Shown here: positions 27,580 to 36,685 of the stretch, piece by piece
Layout: each line of letters opens with the position of its first letter
Position numbering within the stretch: the stretch's first letter is position 1
Assembly: GCA_017430535.1 (NCBI GenBank)
Contig: JAFRMR010000013.1
Span: 1-64,000 of the forward strand
Direction: 5' to 3'
DNA length: 64,000 bases
From: Clostridia bacterium
GTDB lineage: Bacteria; Bacillota; Clostridia; Oscillospirales; Acutalibacteraceae
The notes under the pieces: model-generated
Told to the model about the DNA's origin: nothing
The model's input: the letters and a program-made list of their open reading frames with translations, nothing else
Database searches by the model: none
Position numbers and translations under genes: made by a program

Positions 27580-27594
27580 TGGAGTGATGTTAAA

Positions 27595-28311
27595 ATGAAT
27601 ATTATAAAAAATATAGAATTACTTAGATTTTATGTAACTGATAAAATTGATCAGATGCATTATTCTGTTCAAGATTCTCTCTCTAATGAAATAGAAGATA
27701 TACTTTCTTCAATTCTTTCTGCTATTTTTTCTATGTTTTTATCCTCGGAATTGATTAAAACAAACGGTATTGGAGCCACCGCAATTCGAATTGCATTAGT
27801 TATTGCTTTATATTTTCTTTTGAAGTATATTTTCAAAAAATGGAGAAGGTATTGTAAATCAAACAAAGAACAAAAAGCAGCAGATGAGAGACGTATTTCT
27901 CGAAACGAAGCAAAAGCATTGATTGACAAATTTGATCACATTGCTTGTGACGGGATTCTCTTATCCAGGGATTATTATCAAAAATACTCATCTACTGATG
28001 ATACCAATTTAAGTGAAAAACTGTTTAATTTGTTTGAAGCATTTTATTATTACAAAAAAGCTTTACAAATCACATATTTAGTAACTGAATATCCGGCAGA
28101 TTGTTTTAACTGTGTAAATAACATAAGTGGTATTTCAAAGTATCGATTCTGTAACATTGTTAATTCATTGGAGGAAATACAAAAAGAAATATCTTACAGT
28201 ATTGATAATCAAAAGGGAATTGATTATCGTAAAGAGTTAAAAAACGAAATGTCTTCCACAATTAATATGCTTAATAATATACGCAAATTTGCGGATTCAT
28301 TTATTGACTGA
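27595..28311 (+). CDS. Unknown membrane-anchored protein
   Basis: This 238-residue protein has one or two hydrophobic segments in residues about 38-83 (including AIRIALVIALYFLLKYIF), a basic stretch (KKWRRYCKSNKEQKAADERR) and a long helical cytoplasmic region. No family is recognised. GGAG precedes the ATG. It is transcribed with the unknown 205-residue protein and ends 10 bp before a terminator. The topology suits a membrane sensor or immunity protein, but nothing in the sequence decides this. Confidence 0.6.
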   Translation: MNIIKNIELLRFYVTDKIDQMHYSVQDSLSNEIEDILSSILSAIFSMFLSSELIKTNGIGATAIRIALVIALYFLLKYIFKKWRRYCKSNKEQKAADERRISRNEAKALIDKFDHIACDGILLSRDYYQKYSSTDDTNLSEKLFNLFEAFYYYKKALQITYLVTEYPADCFNCVNNISGISKYRFCNIVNSLEEIQKEISYSIDNQKGIDYRKELKNEMSSTINMLNNIRKFADSFID

Positions 28312-28321
28312 TTATATAGAG

Positions 28322-28359
28322 AATAGCGAAACTGCCTTATAAGTAGTTTCGCTATTTTT
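28322..28359 (+). terminator. Strong terminator ending the biosynthetic block
   Basis: AATAGCGAAACT at 28322-28333 pairs perfectly with AGTTTCGCTATT at 28345-28356 and runs into a T tract. It closes the last transcript of the biosynthetic region. Confidence 0.9.
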
Positions 28360-28979
28360 ATGGTCTTTAGCAAAGACTCAACCTATCGTTTTTACCAGAG
28401 AAAAAAACTTCAGTAACAAAAAAACTCGGCGAGCTTAATGCGAGCCGACTTGAAGTAAAAATATACCTCTTTTAGTATCCTTACTAATGCATTTCTTGTA
28501 CCTAAGCGTTTTCTATATGTGGTATCTATTCAATAATATATATTATTAATTAACCATATCTACTTTTTTCGTTTTTGCATCCTATTTTAATTTATACTAT
28601 TAAACATAAAGGGCTATAAAAACTATACTAATTTAATAATATTTGTTACCAATTTATTGTTTTGTTAACAAAATAATATATTCATCATTTCTAAGGCCTT
28701 TTGCTTTAACATAAAATATATTGTGTAAATGGATGAATCTACGAGCAGTGTAATTATACCAGCTATTTTTTCCGGTATAACATCTGTCTTTATTAAATGT
28801 GCAGTAGATGCTTTGGTTGTTTTTTTATAAAAAGTGCTCTGCAAATAATGTAGAAATAAATCATACGGAGAATCGTCACTATATTGATGATTATTTAAAT
28901 AAGTAATGTCCATATTTAGTTGACTATAGATTTATTAAGTTGTTGAATTAGTAATACAGAAAAGGGATTTAAAAAAATG
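28360..28979. other. AT-rich spacer, one weak minus-strand ORF
   Basis: About 620 bases lie between the terminator and the next promoter. A small hairpin (TCGGC...GCCGA) is near 28,425-28,452. A minus-strand ORF of 82 codons (28913-28665) lacks a clear ribosome site and recognisable motifs, so I do not call it a gene. Confidence 0.4.
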
Positions 28980-29018
28980 CTTGACAAAATAATTAAAATA
29001 GCCTATAATTATGTCAAG
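28980..29018 (+). promoter_or_regulatory. Consensus promoter with overlapping operator
   Basis: TTGACA at 28981-28986, a 17-base spacer and TATAAT at 29004-29009 form a perfect sigma-A promoter. The inverted arms CTTGACA (28980-28986) and TGTCAAG (29012-29018) enclose it, one covering the -35 box and the other lying next to the start point. A repressor bound there would block transcription. The HTH-ImmA protein of the same operon is the obvious candidate. Confidence 0.8.
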
Positions 29019-29039
29019 CGAATTTGTGGAGGTTATATT

Positions 29040-29795
29040 ATGAATCTTAATGATATATCAGAAAATATTGCAAAAGGTGTTGTTGCCTGTATTGAAGATG
29101 CTGTTGGTGATAGCATTAGGGCTGATATTATTTCAAATCGATTATCAACTACAAATAGTGTTCCTTCAAGGATATGGGATTTTATTAATCGTAATATGAA
29201 GGAATTCGGCTTTGATGATTGTGTTGTTTCAGATACAAATAGAGGACCGTGGCAAATGACGGTTGTCTATGATAACAAAACTCAATGTGTCTTTACTATT
29301 ATGCGAGAAAAAAGGTTTAACCAATTGAAGAAAGCGCAGAAAAAACGAAATAAAATGCATTATGTTGACATGTTGGCAAAACAGTTTAATAGCAACTTAA
29401 CCTGTGCTTATCAACAAACTTCTTTTTTTACAGAACACCATTTTGACGATGAAGAACGCTTGTCGAAGTTAGTTCAACAGCTTCTTAGTGATCTTGTCGA
29501 TGATATAGATTTGGTTAATAACCATATTTTGGTTCTCTTTGAAACGATAGAGCATGAACTGATTAGCGTTAGAGCTGTCATGATAACGCCAAGTTTAGAT
29601 GTTGCTGATAATGCTGAGTTATCATGGTCACAATATATAAGCAACAATAGTGCTATTGTTGAAAAGGTATCTTCGGTTGATTCCATTAACAATTCTCCCA
29701 ATAAGGGATTAAAACTTTCAGCTAAAGCTACACAAAGGAAGAAAACTAACTCAAGGATTAAAGATAGCGACATCGAAACATTAAAAAATCAATGA
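29040..29795 (+). CDS. Unknown protein of the ImmA/DUF488 operon
   Basis: This 251-residue protein starts at ATG 29040 with GTGGAGG upstream. A longer frame from 28977 is excluded because it would begin ahead of the promoter. The N-terminal half (about residues 10-85) looks like a small alpha/beta domain and includes GPWQMTVVYDNKTQCVF. A basic helix (KRFNQLKKAQKKRNKMHY) and a poorly conserved polar tail follow. The combination with an adjacent XRE-ImmA gene suggests the DUF5986 group, but I cannot confirm that. It is probably a cytoplasmic partner or target of the ImmA protease. Confidence 0.6.
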   Translation: MNLNDISENIAKGVVACIEDAVGDSIRADIISNRLSTTNSVPSRIWDFINRNMKEFGFDDCVVSDTNRGPWQMTVVYDNKTQCVFTIMREKRFNQLKKAQKKRNKMHYVDMLAKQFNSNLTCAYQQTSFFTEHHFDDEERLSKLVQQLLSDLVDDIDLVNNHILVLFETIEHELISVRAVMITPSLDVADNAELSWSQYISNNSAIVEKVSSVDSINNSPNKGLKLSAKATQRKKTNSRIKDSDIETLKNQ

Positions 29796-29829
29796 TAATA
29801 CAAACTCAAAAGAATAGAGGTATGTAGAT

Positions 29830-30972
29830 ATGAGAAAAGCTTTTAACGGAGATCGGTTAAAAAAAGCTCGTATATATCGAGGTCTTACCGTTTCTGAGTT
29901 AGCTGAAAAGGTTTCACAACAAAGACAAACACTATCGATGTATGAAATAAACAAAAGCAATCCACCAGAAACAGTAGCAGCAGAAATTGCATGCGAACTG
30001 CATTTTCCGCTGAAGTTTTTTTATCAAGATTCAAACCAGAAGCAAGAAAGTACAGTGTATTTTAGATCATTACTTACTACTAATAAAAAATACAGATCCG
30101 AACAGACAATTAAAATGCAATTTTTGTCAGATGTTTATGATATGTTGCAGGATTATATTGAATTTCCGGAATTTGATTTTAATAGTATCCAAAAAGGTCT
30201 TTCACCTGAAGAAGCAGCTCGTGACTTAAGAGAAGCCTGGGGCCTTGGTGATGGACCTGTTGATAATTTAGTTTCCGTTGTAGAACAACATGGTATAATT
30301 GTAACTTCATATAATACCCGGACAGATGATATTGATGCGTTTAGCGAGCTTTTATTAAACAATTTTAGTTCAACATTTTTGATTGCATATTCAAATAACA
30401 AAACATCTGCTGCTCGTATTCATTTTGATATTGCTCATGAATTGGGACATATTTGTTTGCACGAGTGGAGTGATAATATTGAAGATATTTCAAGAGAAGA
30501 TTTTAAAACACGAGAGCAAGAAGCAAACGATTTTGCTGCATCTTTTTTATTACCCAAAGATTCTTTTATGGCTGATCTTCAAACAATTCCATTAAACTTG
30601 CTTGGCTTTAAACATTTAAAGAAAAAATGGAAAGTCTCAATGGCCGCAATGATTCGCCGCTCAAAAGAGTTAGGCTTTATTGATGCGGAAGTGTATCAAA
30701 ACTTAATTCGTACGATGCAAAGAAGAGGACTGCGAAAAGAAGAGCCACTAGATGATGTCTTACTTACTGCAGAACCATCTTTGCTTAAAACCGCAGTACT
30801 ATTATTATTACAAGAAGAAGTATTCACTCCAAAAGAATTTATGGATGAATTAGATGTTAATTATAATTTGGCAATAGAACCAGAGGAAGTTGAGTTTTTA
30901 CTTGATTTGCCTAATAACACATTAGCAAAAAGTAAAATTATTCAATTAAATCCCAAGTTGCAATTAAAATAA
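29830..30972 (+). CDS. XRE regulator fused to ImmA/IrrE metallopeptidase
   Basis: This 380-residue protein joins an XRE helix-turn-helix (residues about 8-60: RLKKARIYRGLTVSELAEKV, QQRQTLSMYEINKSNPP) to a zinc peptidase domain. Its HExxH motif is IAHELGHICLH (about residues 198-208), with a later REQEANDFAASFLLP block that supplies the third ligand. Such proteins act as regulators that cut themselves or a partner after a stress signal, for example in ICE and phage induction. It is 34 bp after the unknown protein and probably binds the inverted repeat at the operon promoter. Confidence 0.9.
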   Translation: MRKAFNGDRLKKARIYRGLTVSELAEKVSQQRQTLSMYEINKSNPPETVAAEIACELHFPLKFFYQDSNQKQESTVYFRSLLTTNKKYRSEQTIKMQFLSDVYDMLQDYIEFPEFDFNSIQKGLSPEEAARDLREAWGLGDGPVDNLVSVVEQHGIIVTSYNTRTDDIDAFSELLLNNFSSTFLIAYSNNKTSAARIHFDIAHELGHICLHEWSDNIEDISREDFKTREQEANDFAASFLLPKDSFMADLQTIPLNLLGFKHLKKKWKVSMAAMIRRSKELGFIDAEVYQNLIRTMQRRGLRKEEPLDDVLLTAEPSLLKTAVLLLLQEEVFTPKEFMDELDVNYNLAIEPEEVEFLLDLPNNTLAKSKIIQLNPKLQLK

Positions 30973-31018
30973 GTCAAATTCAGCGATCCACATTTTCTAA
31001 CAAGGAATGGAATAAACC

Positions 31019-31633
31019 ATGAAAACGATTTATACAATTGGATATTCGGGCTTTTCACTCGAATCATTTAAAAATGTATTGTTAAAAAATAGAATATCTT
31101 GTGTAATTGATGTCAGAAGTAATCCTGTTTCAAATTATTTTCAAGATTACAACTCGAATAATCTAGAGCCGTATTTGAAAAAGTATAACATTATTTATAG
31201 GAACTATGGACCATTCTTTGGTGCCCGACAAAAAGAAGTAAAGTATTATCCAAACGGTTATTTAGATTTTAACCTATTCTCAAATTCCGAATACTTTAAG
31301 GAAGGGTATAAAAGAATCAGTGCCGGCATTGAATTAAACTACACATTTGTCTTGATGTGCGCTGAAAAAGATCCTTTTGATTGTCATAGAGCAATAATGG
31401 TTAGTAGGTTTTTTTATGATAATGGTTTTGATGTGAAGCACATCTTAGCCAATGAATCATTCGAAACACAAGATACAATTGAACAAAAACTTGTTGATAG
31501 GTTTTTTCCAAATAGGAATCAGTTGTCTTTGTTTTCTAATGAAGAATCAATTCAGGAATTAATAAAAAAAGGTTATGAATTACGAAATCAAGAAATTGGA
31601 TATAGAATTAAAGAAGAGGATGATTATGAATAA
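31019..31633 (+). CDS. DUF488 family protein (1)
   Basis: This 204-residue protein has the DUF488 features: an N-terminal TIGYSGFSLESFKNVL, a VIDVRSNPVS strand with the conserved Asp-Val-Arg (about residue 37), and the C-terminal-side motif LMCAEKDPFDCHRAIM with C-x-E and CHR (about 119-130). The function of DUF488 is not established; the paired cysteines and arginines suggest an enzyme. Its last codons overlap the next DUF488 gene (ATGAATAA), so the two are translated together. It is one of two copies side by side, which is unusual. Confidence 0.9.
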   Translation: MKTIYTIGYSGFSLESFKNVLLKNRISCVIDVRSNPVSNYFQDYNSNNLEPYLKKYNIIYRNYGPFFGARQKEVKYYPNGYLDFNLFSNSEYFKEGYKRISAGIELNYTFVLMCAEKDPFDCHRAIMVSRFFYDNGFDVKHILANESFETQDTIEQKLVDRFFPNRNQLSLFSNEESIQELIKKGYELRNQEIGYRIKEEDDYE

Positions 31634-32069
31634 ATTATTTACAATTGGTTTTACAAAAAAGACTGCCGAGGAATTCATTAAACTGTTAGATGAAAGTGGA
31701 GTTTGTACAGTTATTGATATTCGTCTGAACAATACATCTCAGCTTGCAGGTTTCTCAAAATTTCCAGACATAGAATTTTTTCTTAATTCAATTTGTGGAA
31801 TTAAATATATATATGAGCCGATGTTTTCCCCTAGTGAAAAAACGTTAAAAAGGTATAAGAAAAAAGAAATAGATTGGAACACTTACAAAAAAGAATTCAA
31901 TCAAACAATGAACGAAAGAAATATAAGCGCTTTGATTAAAGAAGAGTATCTAAACTTAGACAATGTTTGTTTGTTGTGTAGCGAACCAACACCTGAATAC
32001 TGTCATCGTTCTTTAATTGCAGAAAGATTTTTCAATTTAGATAACAAAATTGTTGTTAAACATCTTTAA
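31626..32069 (+). CDS. DUF488 family protein (2)
   Basis: This 147-residue second DUF488 protein has LFTIGFTKKTAEEFIKLL at the N terminus, TVIDIRLNNTSQ with the Asp-x-Arg, and LLCSEPTPEYCHRSLIA with the same C-x-E...CHR motif. ATG 31626 overlaps the first DUF488 stop, with AGAGGA upstream. The two paralogues differ strongly, so this is not a recent duplication. They may form a heterodimer. Confidence 0.88.
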   Translation: MNKLFTIGFTKKTAEEFIKLLDESGVCTVIDIRLNNTSQLAGFSKFPDIEFFLNSICGIKYIYEPMFSPSEKTLKRYKKKEIDWNTYKKEFNQTMNERNISALIKEEYLNLDNVCLLCSEPTPEYCHRSLIAERFFNLDNKIVVKHL

Positions 32070-32081
32070 AGGAGGAATTGA

Positions 32082-32726
32082 ATGTATAGTAGAGATATTG
32101 TAATAATGGCAAAGAGCAATAAGCACGGCGAATACTGTATCGCAGGAATAGACATTAATACCTTTGAATGGATTCGTCCTGTATCTAATTTAACAGATAT
32201 TGAAAGAGCTGTCCCGCGAGAACATGTTGTTTACAAAGACGGAGAAGAAATACAATTACTTGATGTTGTTAGAATCAGTTTTATTGAAGCACTTCCAACT
32301 GAGGCACAGTCTGAAAACATATTATATGATGATACTATATATTGGGAAAAAATAGATTCTTGGTCTTTAGTGTATTTATTACAATTAATAATGCCTCAAA
32401 ATTTGGATTACATATTTGTTAATGCACAAAAAGCATTATATGAAAACGAGTTAACTGGAAAATCACTTGCCTTTGTAAAAATTGACAATCCAAGAATACT
32501 TGTGAAGAATTTTGATAATAGAAACAAGGCCACGCTATTATTTGAATACAAAGGTAACGAATATAAATTCATTGCAATAAGTGATCCTTGTGTTTTGAAA
32601 GAATATATAGACAAACCAGAAGGTGTTTATTATATAGGCGCTTCATCTTATGCGGTTTTTAGCTTAACAAATAAATATCAACAAGACGGAAAGTATTATA
32701 AAATGTTAGCAACTCTTTTTATGTAA
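32082..32726 (+). CDS. Possible dual-OB (DuOB-like) protein
   Basis: This 214-residue protein begins IVIMAKSNKHGEYCIAGID with EWIRPVS shortly after. It continues with strand-rich segments such as LLDVVRISF and FEYKGNEYKFIAISDP. The pattern fits a double beta-barrel that has been described next to DUF488 genes as a dual OB-fold domain. It should bind nucleic acid or nucleotides if the fold is right. AGGAGG precedes the ATG, and the gene follows the second DUF488 gene by 12 bp, closing the operon. I am sure of the operon position and less sure of the fold. Confidence 0.6.
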   Translation: MYSRDIVIMAKSNKHGEYCIAGIDINTFEWIRPVSNLTDIERAVPREHVVYKDGEEIQLLDVVRISFIEALPTEAQSENILYDDTIYWEKIDSWSLVYLLQLIMPQNLDYIFVNAQKALYENELTGKSLAFVKIDNPRILVKNFDNRNKATLLFEYKGNEYKFIAISDPCVLKEYIDKPEGVYYIGASSYAVFSLTNKYQQDGKYYKMLATLFM

Positions 32727-32986
32727 TAGAATAATTATAGTATTATCTTAAACAAGTATATAAGTATTGCAATGTCATAAATTCATGCATAAGAAACTAT
32801 GCACGTAATCTTATGAATAATTGATAGATGAATAAGGTGATTAGATGTTTGTTATCCCTGTTTCCCTTTTCGATGTTAATAAGTAAATGTGATGTATTAA
32901 GCTATGTTTTGCTTCTTAACTTTGCGTAATAAACTTTTTATATAAAAATGTATTTTATTATACCTCGGAAGGGAGTTTTGAGTTCG

Positions 32987-33991
32987 GTGGTTGCTAACAG
33001 GAAACTGAGAATACTCCGGTTACTTGATTTGCTCCGCAGCGAGACCGATGACGAGCATTGCCTGACCACAGTGGAAATCTGCGAGAGACTGACAGCAGAA
33101 GGCTATGAGTGCGACAGAAAGACCCTCTATGACGATGTCGAACTGCTCAACGCTTACGGTGTCGCAATTGAAAAGCAAAGATGGGGCAAAGGCAACGGAT
33201 ACTATATCGCCGACCAGCAGTTTGATGTGAGCGAGCTGAAGATAATTGTTGATGCTCTCCATGCTGCTAATTTCATAAACGAAAAGAAAACCGATGCCCT
33301 GATTGAAAAGGTTGCAAAGCTCGGTGGAAAACATAAAGAGGGTGCAATCAAGGCGATTGATGTTCATTTCAATAACCGCAAACACAGTAGCACTCACACC
33401 TACTATAATGTTGAAACCATCGCCAAAGCCATAAGCGAGAAGAAGAAAATCTCGTTTTATGCCTACAATCTCAATTATAGAGCAACTCCGGTTTACAGAC
33501 ATCATAAGAAGAGATACACAGAGGAGCCTATATCGCTGGTATTTCACAGTGACAACTACTATGTGATTATTTACCGCGAAGACAGAGGCGTATTCACAAG
33601 GCGAATCGACCGTCTGTCGGATATAAGCGTATGCGATGAAACCATCAGTGCAGAAGCCGAGGCAAAAATCGCGGAGACTGAGAAATTCAGCACCGATGTT
33701 TTCGGAATGTATACAGGCCCGAGAGAGAAGGTCATCCTTGAATTCACTGATGAAACCTTTGAATACATCTTTGATAAATTCGGTGAGAAGCAGAAAATAA
33801 TCAAAACCGAAGTTGTTGACGGCGTGCAGATTTACAGCACAGAGGTTGATGTTGAGATAAGTCCGCCATTCTGGGGCTGGGTTTGCACATTCGCAGGCAA
33901 GCTCAGAATCGCCGGACCGAATTGGGTGAACACCGAATTCAATAAATGGAAGCGAAACGAGAATAAACTGGATTTGCAAAGAAAAGAATAA
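32987..33991 (+). CDS. HTH-WYL domain transcription regulator
   Basis: This protein of about 334 residues has an N-terminal HTH (KLRILRLLDLLRSETDDEH, then DRKTLYDDVELLNAYG) and a C-terminal WYL domain (AISEKKKISFYAYNL, YYVIIYREDRGVFTRRIDRLS). WYL domains bind nucleic-acid ligands or nucleotides and often control defence or DNA-repair genes. I prefer GTG 32987 because AAGGGAG lies about 11 bases before it; ATG 32948 has no ribosome site. GC rises sharply here against the preceding AT-rich block, so a transfer boundary lies close to this gene. Confidence 0.88.
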   Translation: MVANRKLRILRLLDLLRSETDDEHCLTTVEICERLTAEGYECDRKTLYDDVELLNAYGVAIEKQRWGKGNGYYIADQQFDVSELKIIVDALHAANFINEKKTDALIEKVAKLGGKHKEGAIKAIDVHFNNRKHSSTHTYYNVETIAKAISEKKKISFYAYNLNYRATPVYRHHKKRYTEEPISLVFHSDNYYVIIYREDRGVFTRRIDRLSDISVCDETISAEAEAKIAETEKFSTDVFGMYTGPREKVILEFTDETFEYIFDKFGEKQKIIKTEVVDGVQIYSTEVDVEISPPFWGWVCTFAGKLRIAGPNWVNTEFNKWKRNENKLDLQRKE

Positions 33992-34047
33992 TTCAGATTA
34001 GTCTTTCAGGTATTAAAGCTTAATTACCTTGTGTTCGTAAGAAAAAT

Positions 34048-34099
34048 AACCCATCTCAGATTTTCGCCGAAACAGGCGATAATTTGAGATGGGTTTTAA
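34048..34099. terminator. Bidirectional terminator
   Basis: AACCCATCTCA near 34048-34058 pairs with TGAGATGGGTT near 34085-34095, with an inner CGCC/GGCG stem. T-rich runs lie on both sides. It separates the convergent WYL regulator and the DUF4143 ATPase. Confidence 0.8.
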
Positions 34100-34107
34100 A
34101 TAGTTTT

Positions 34108-35430
34108 TTATTGTTTCTTTTTAATGGCTATGTTAATTATCCGCTCTAATTCATCAGCGAGATACAGAGGAACATTAAGCATATTGCCGTCATAAGAAAG
34201 GTTTCTGGTTGACAGGCGAACGCAGAGTTTTGTTTGTTTTTTGTATTCTTCAGCGTAATTTTTTATACTGGCCGATTTAATATTTTTACCCGCTTTTGCC
34301 TCTAAAGGCACAACATCGTTATCAAGCTGTATGATAAAATCAACTTCATAAGGAATTTCAGACCAGTAATAAATACTGACATCCGGTATATTCTGGATAC
34401 ATTCAAGAACATAGTTCTCGTTCAGAGCGCCTTTGAACTCCTCAAATAAACGGTTTTCTTCGCTGAAAGCGGAACTGGCAAGGTGTGCATGTCTTCTGAG
34501 AAGCCCTACATCGACCATATATATTTTAAAAGCCTGAAGATCTTCGTATGCCGAAAGAGGTATTCCGGGCTTGGTTATGCGCGGAACTTTCTTAACAAGA
34601 TCCGCGTTTTTCAGCCAGTTTAATGCGTTTTCATATTCTCTGGCCCTGGCACCCTTCTTTACGACACTGTAAAGAAACTTTTTGTTTTCACGGGCAAGCT
34701 GAGACGGAAGAGAATTCCATATAAGGCGGATTTTGGGAACATCTGTGGATTCTGCGTGTTTGGCAAAATCGTGTTCGTATGCTTCGAGAATCTCGCTTTG
34801 GACTCTGTCAACTTCCTTAATATCACGTTCTTCACACCAAACTTTAACCGCTTCCGGCATTCCGCCTATAATATAGTACATCTTGAGTTTCTCAAGAAGC
34901 GGACCGTTAAAAATATCCGGAATAGTTTCTATGGAATCGATGCTCTTCATATACTCAACAAGATTATTATCTCCGTTTGCCTTAAGAAACTCTTCAAAAG
35001 TCATAGGGGTAAGGCGCATAAAGTCAACCTTGCCTACGGGAAAACCTTTTGCCAGCATCAAGCCGAGAAGAGAACCTGCACTTACAACATAGTATTCAGG
35101 CGCATCTTCACAGAAGTATTTCAATGTATTCAAAGCATCTTCGCATTCCTGTATTTCATCAAAGAAAATCAAAGTTTGCTTCGTAATAGGTTGACCGAGA
35201 GCAAAAGAAAGATTTTGAATAATACGATTCACATCTTTTGTGGTTTGAAAGAATTGGTGAAGTTCCGGCTGCTTATCAAAATTGACCTTTACATAACCGT
35301 CAGGAAAAGATTTACCGAATTCTTCAAGAATCCATGTTTTTCCCACCTGTCTTGCGCCGAGCATAACAAGCGGTTTTCTTCTCTTTGATTCTTTCCATTT
35401 GATAAGGTCATTCATTATGTTGCGTTCCAT
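34108..35430 (-). CDS. AAA-type ATPase with DUF4143 domain
   Basis: This 440-residue protein has a Walker A at MLGARQVGKTW (about residues 23-33) and a Walker B at LIFFDEIQE (about 88-96). The C-terminal DUF4143 domain (about 205-400) includes YWSEIPYEVDFIIQ and VVPLEAKAGKNIKSASIKNY, a nuclease-like E-x-K arrangement. The family is common in mobile and accessory DNA; its function is not settled. It is monocistronic on the minus strand. Confidence 0.9.
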   Translation of the reverse strand: MERNIMNDLIKWKESKRRKPLVMLGARQVGKTWILEEFGKSFPDGYVKVNFDKQPELHQFFQTTKDVNRIIQNLSFALGQPITKQTLIFFDEIQECEDALNTLKYFCEDAPEYYVVSAGSLLGLMLAKGFPVGKVDFMRLTPMTFEEFLKANGDNNLVEYMKSIDSIETIPDIFNGPLLEKLKMYYIIGGMPEAVKVWCEERDIKEVDRVQSEILEAYEHDFAKHAESTDVPKIRLIWNSLPSQLARENKKFLYSVVKKGARAREYENALNWLKNADLVKKVPRITKPGIPLSAYEDLQAFKIYMVDVGLLRRHAHLASSAFSEENRLFEEFKGALNENYVLECIQNIPDVSIYYWSEIPYEVDFIIQLDNDVVPLEAKAGKNIKSASIKNYAEEYKKQTKLCVRLSTRNLSYDGNMLNVPLYLADELERIINIAIKKKQ

Positions 35431-35653
35431 GAGCTTTCACCTTCCTTTGCGGTTATATTATATATTCAAAATGCAGCTCAGTCAAGACGAAATCACATAA
35501 TTCTGAGTTATCTGGTGAAAATAATCACACAATTTGTAATTACTTCGATTGTGAGTGCTCCGAATCGTCAAAGAGAAATCTTTGATGGTTCGGGATTCCT
35601 AATTCCTGCTGTCTACAGTTCTGGACAGCAAACGGCAATTTGAGAAAAGTGTA

Positions 35654-35682
35654 TTGACACGAACATTTGTTTGATGTAGAAT
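35654..35682 (+). promoter_or_regulatory. SOS-box promoter of the mutagenesis cassette
   Basis: TTGACA at 35654-35659, a 17-base spacer and TAGAAT at 35677-35682 form the promoter. The spacer begins with CGAACATTTGTTTG (35660-35673), which matches the Gram-positive LexA box CGAAC-N4-GTTCG at all but one base. Repressor bound there would cover the promoter. Confidence 0.85.
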
Positions 35683-35732
35683 ACAATCACAACAGGCAAC
35701 GAACCGTTGCAGGTATAAAGCGAGGTGCTGTT

Positions 35733-36344
35733 ATGCTGAAGAAAAATTCTATTTTGAAAGAACAGATTAGAGACTATATCGGTAAGTTTTACCGCGAGGA
35801 ACGACGATCACCCTCGTTTCAGGAAATAGGAAACTATTTCAATATCAATAAAACTACCGCCTATAGATATATAGTTGAGATGAATGAAGAGGGCATGGTT
35901 AAATATGATGGTAAAAGTATAAAAACGTCAATTACTTCGCTGTGCTCATCTCCTGCGAAAACAAACGCTCCTGTTTGCGGCAGTATTGGATGCGGTGATC
36001 CTACAAGTGAAGAAGAAAACATTCTGGAATATGTAAACCTTCCGGAATCCATTTTTGGAACCGGTGAACTGTATATACTCCGTGCCTATGGCGATTCAAT
36101 GGTTGACTCAGGTATTGAACCAGGTGTGCTTGTAGTTGTCGATAAAAACGCACAGCCACAGAAGAATGATATAGTTGTTGTTCTTGACGGTGATAATCAA
36201 AACACATTGAAGCAGTATAAAGGTAAGAAAAACGGCAAGTATATATTCGCATATATGAACGAAGAAAAGTATCCGGGCGAAACGATAGAACTTGATTCGT
36301 TTGTCTGTCAGGGAGTTGCAAAACATATGATTAAGTCATTTTGA
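35733..36344 (+). CDS. LexA-like S24 repressor-peptidase
   Basis: This 203-residue protein has a LexA-type winged HTH (residues about 8-65: ILKEQIRDYIGKFY, SPSFQEIGNYFNINKTTAYRYI). The S24 peptidase domain carries the serine in AYGDSMVDSGI (about 130) and the lysine in NTLKQYKG (about 170). The cleavage site is probably Cys-Gly in PVCGSIGCG (about 91), instead of Ala-Gly. ATG 35733 has GAGGTG upstream; a longer frame from 35667 starts ahead of the promoter -10 box and is rejected. It likely represses its own cassette through the SOS box and is inactivated by RecA after DNA damage. Confidence 0.88.
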   Translation: MLKKNSILKEQIRDYIGKFYREERRSPSFQEIGNYFNINKTTAYRYIVEMNEEGMVKYDGKSIKTSITSLCSSPAKTNAPVCGSIGCGDPTSEEENILEYVNLPESIFGTGELYILRAYGDSMVDSGIEPGVLVVVDKNAQPQKNDIVVVLDGDNQNTLKQYKGKKNGKYIFAYMNEEKYPGETIELDSFVCQGVAKHMIKSF

Positions 36345-36384
36345 TTATTGTTCAGTTATACCTATCGCAAAAGGATGAATCAAT

Positions 36385-36666
36385 ATGCGACAAAAATATG
36401 AAAAGATTTATGTAAAAGTCAATTCGGATATTGACTCTACAGGATATATGATGCCGAGAACAATAACATGGTCCGACGGCAGAACATTTAAAATTGATGA
36501 GGTTAAGGACTTCAGGCCTTCATCCTTCCTTGGTGCGGGTTATTCTGGTGATTGTTATACCGTCATAATCCACGGAGAAGAAAAACATCTGTTTTTTGAA
36601 AAAGCTGGTGAACTGTTTGCTGCCAGATTCGGCAGATGGTTTGTTGAGCGACCTATGGAGAATTAA
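36385..36666 (+). CDS. Small protein, paralogue of 38782 product
   Basis: This 93-residue protein has strands with TITWSDGRTFKIDEV and a C-terminal LFAARFGRWFVERP. The 81-residue product at 38782 has the matching blocks VKIFWNDGRIFPIKKI and QWYVEARRRF, so the two are paralogues that bracket the polymerase gene. No function is known. They are commonly found beside Y-family polymerases in Clostridia mobile DNA and may be accessory or binding proteins. Confidence 0.7.
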   Translation: MRQKYEKIYVKVNSDIDSTGYMMPRTITWSDGRTFKIDEVKDFRPSSFLGAGYSGDCYTVIIHGEEKHLFFEKAGELFAARFGRWFVERPMEN

Positions 36667-36685
36667 TCAGGAAAGGAGAAACAAT

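Noticed and set aside
28665-28913. 82-codon minus-strand ORF with a hydrophobic end
   Set aside because: No ribosome site, no motif, AT-rich background. Kept only as a note.
28977-29039. Upstream ATG extending the 29040 protein
   Set aside because: That ATG lies before the -35 box of the perfect promoter, so it would not be on the transcript.
33020-33979. 319-codon minus-strand ORF
   Set aside because: Antisense shadow of the WYL regulator, which has clear HTH and WYL blocks.
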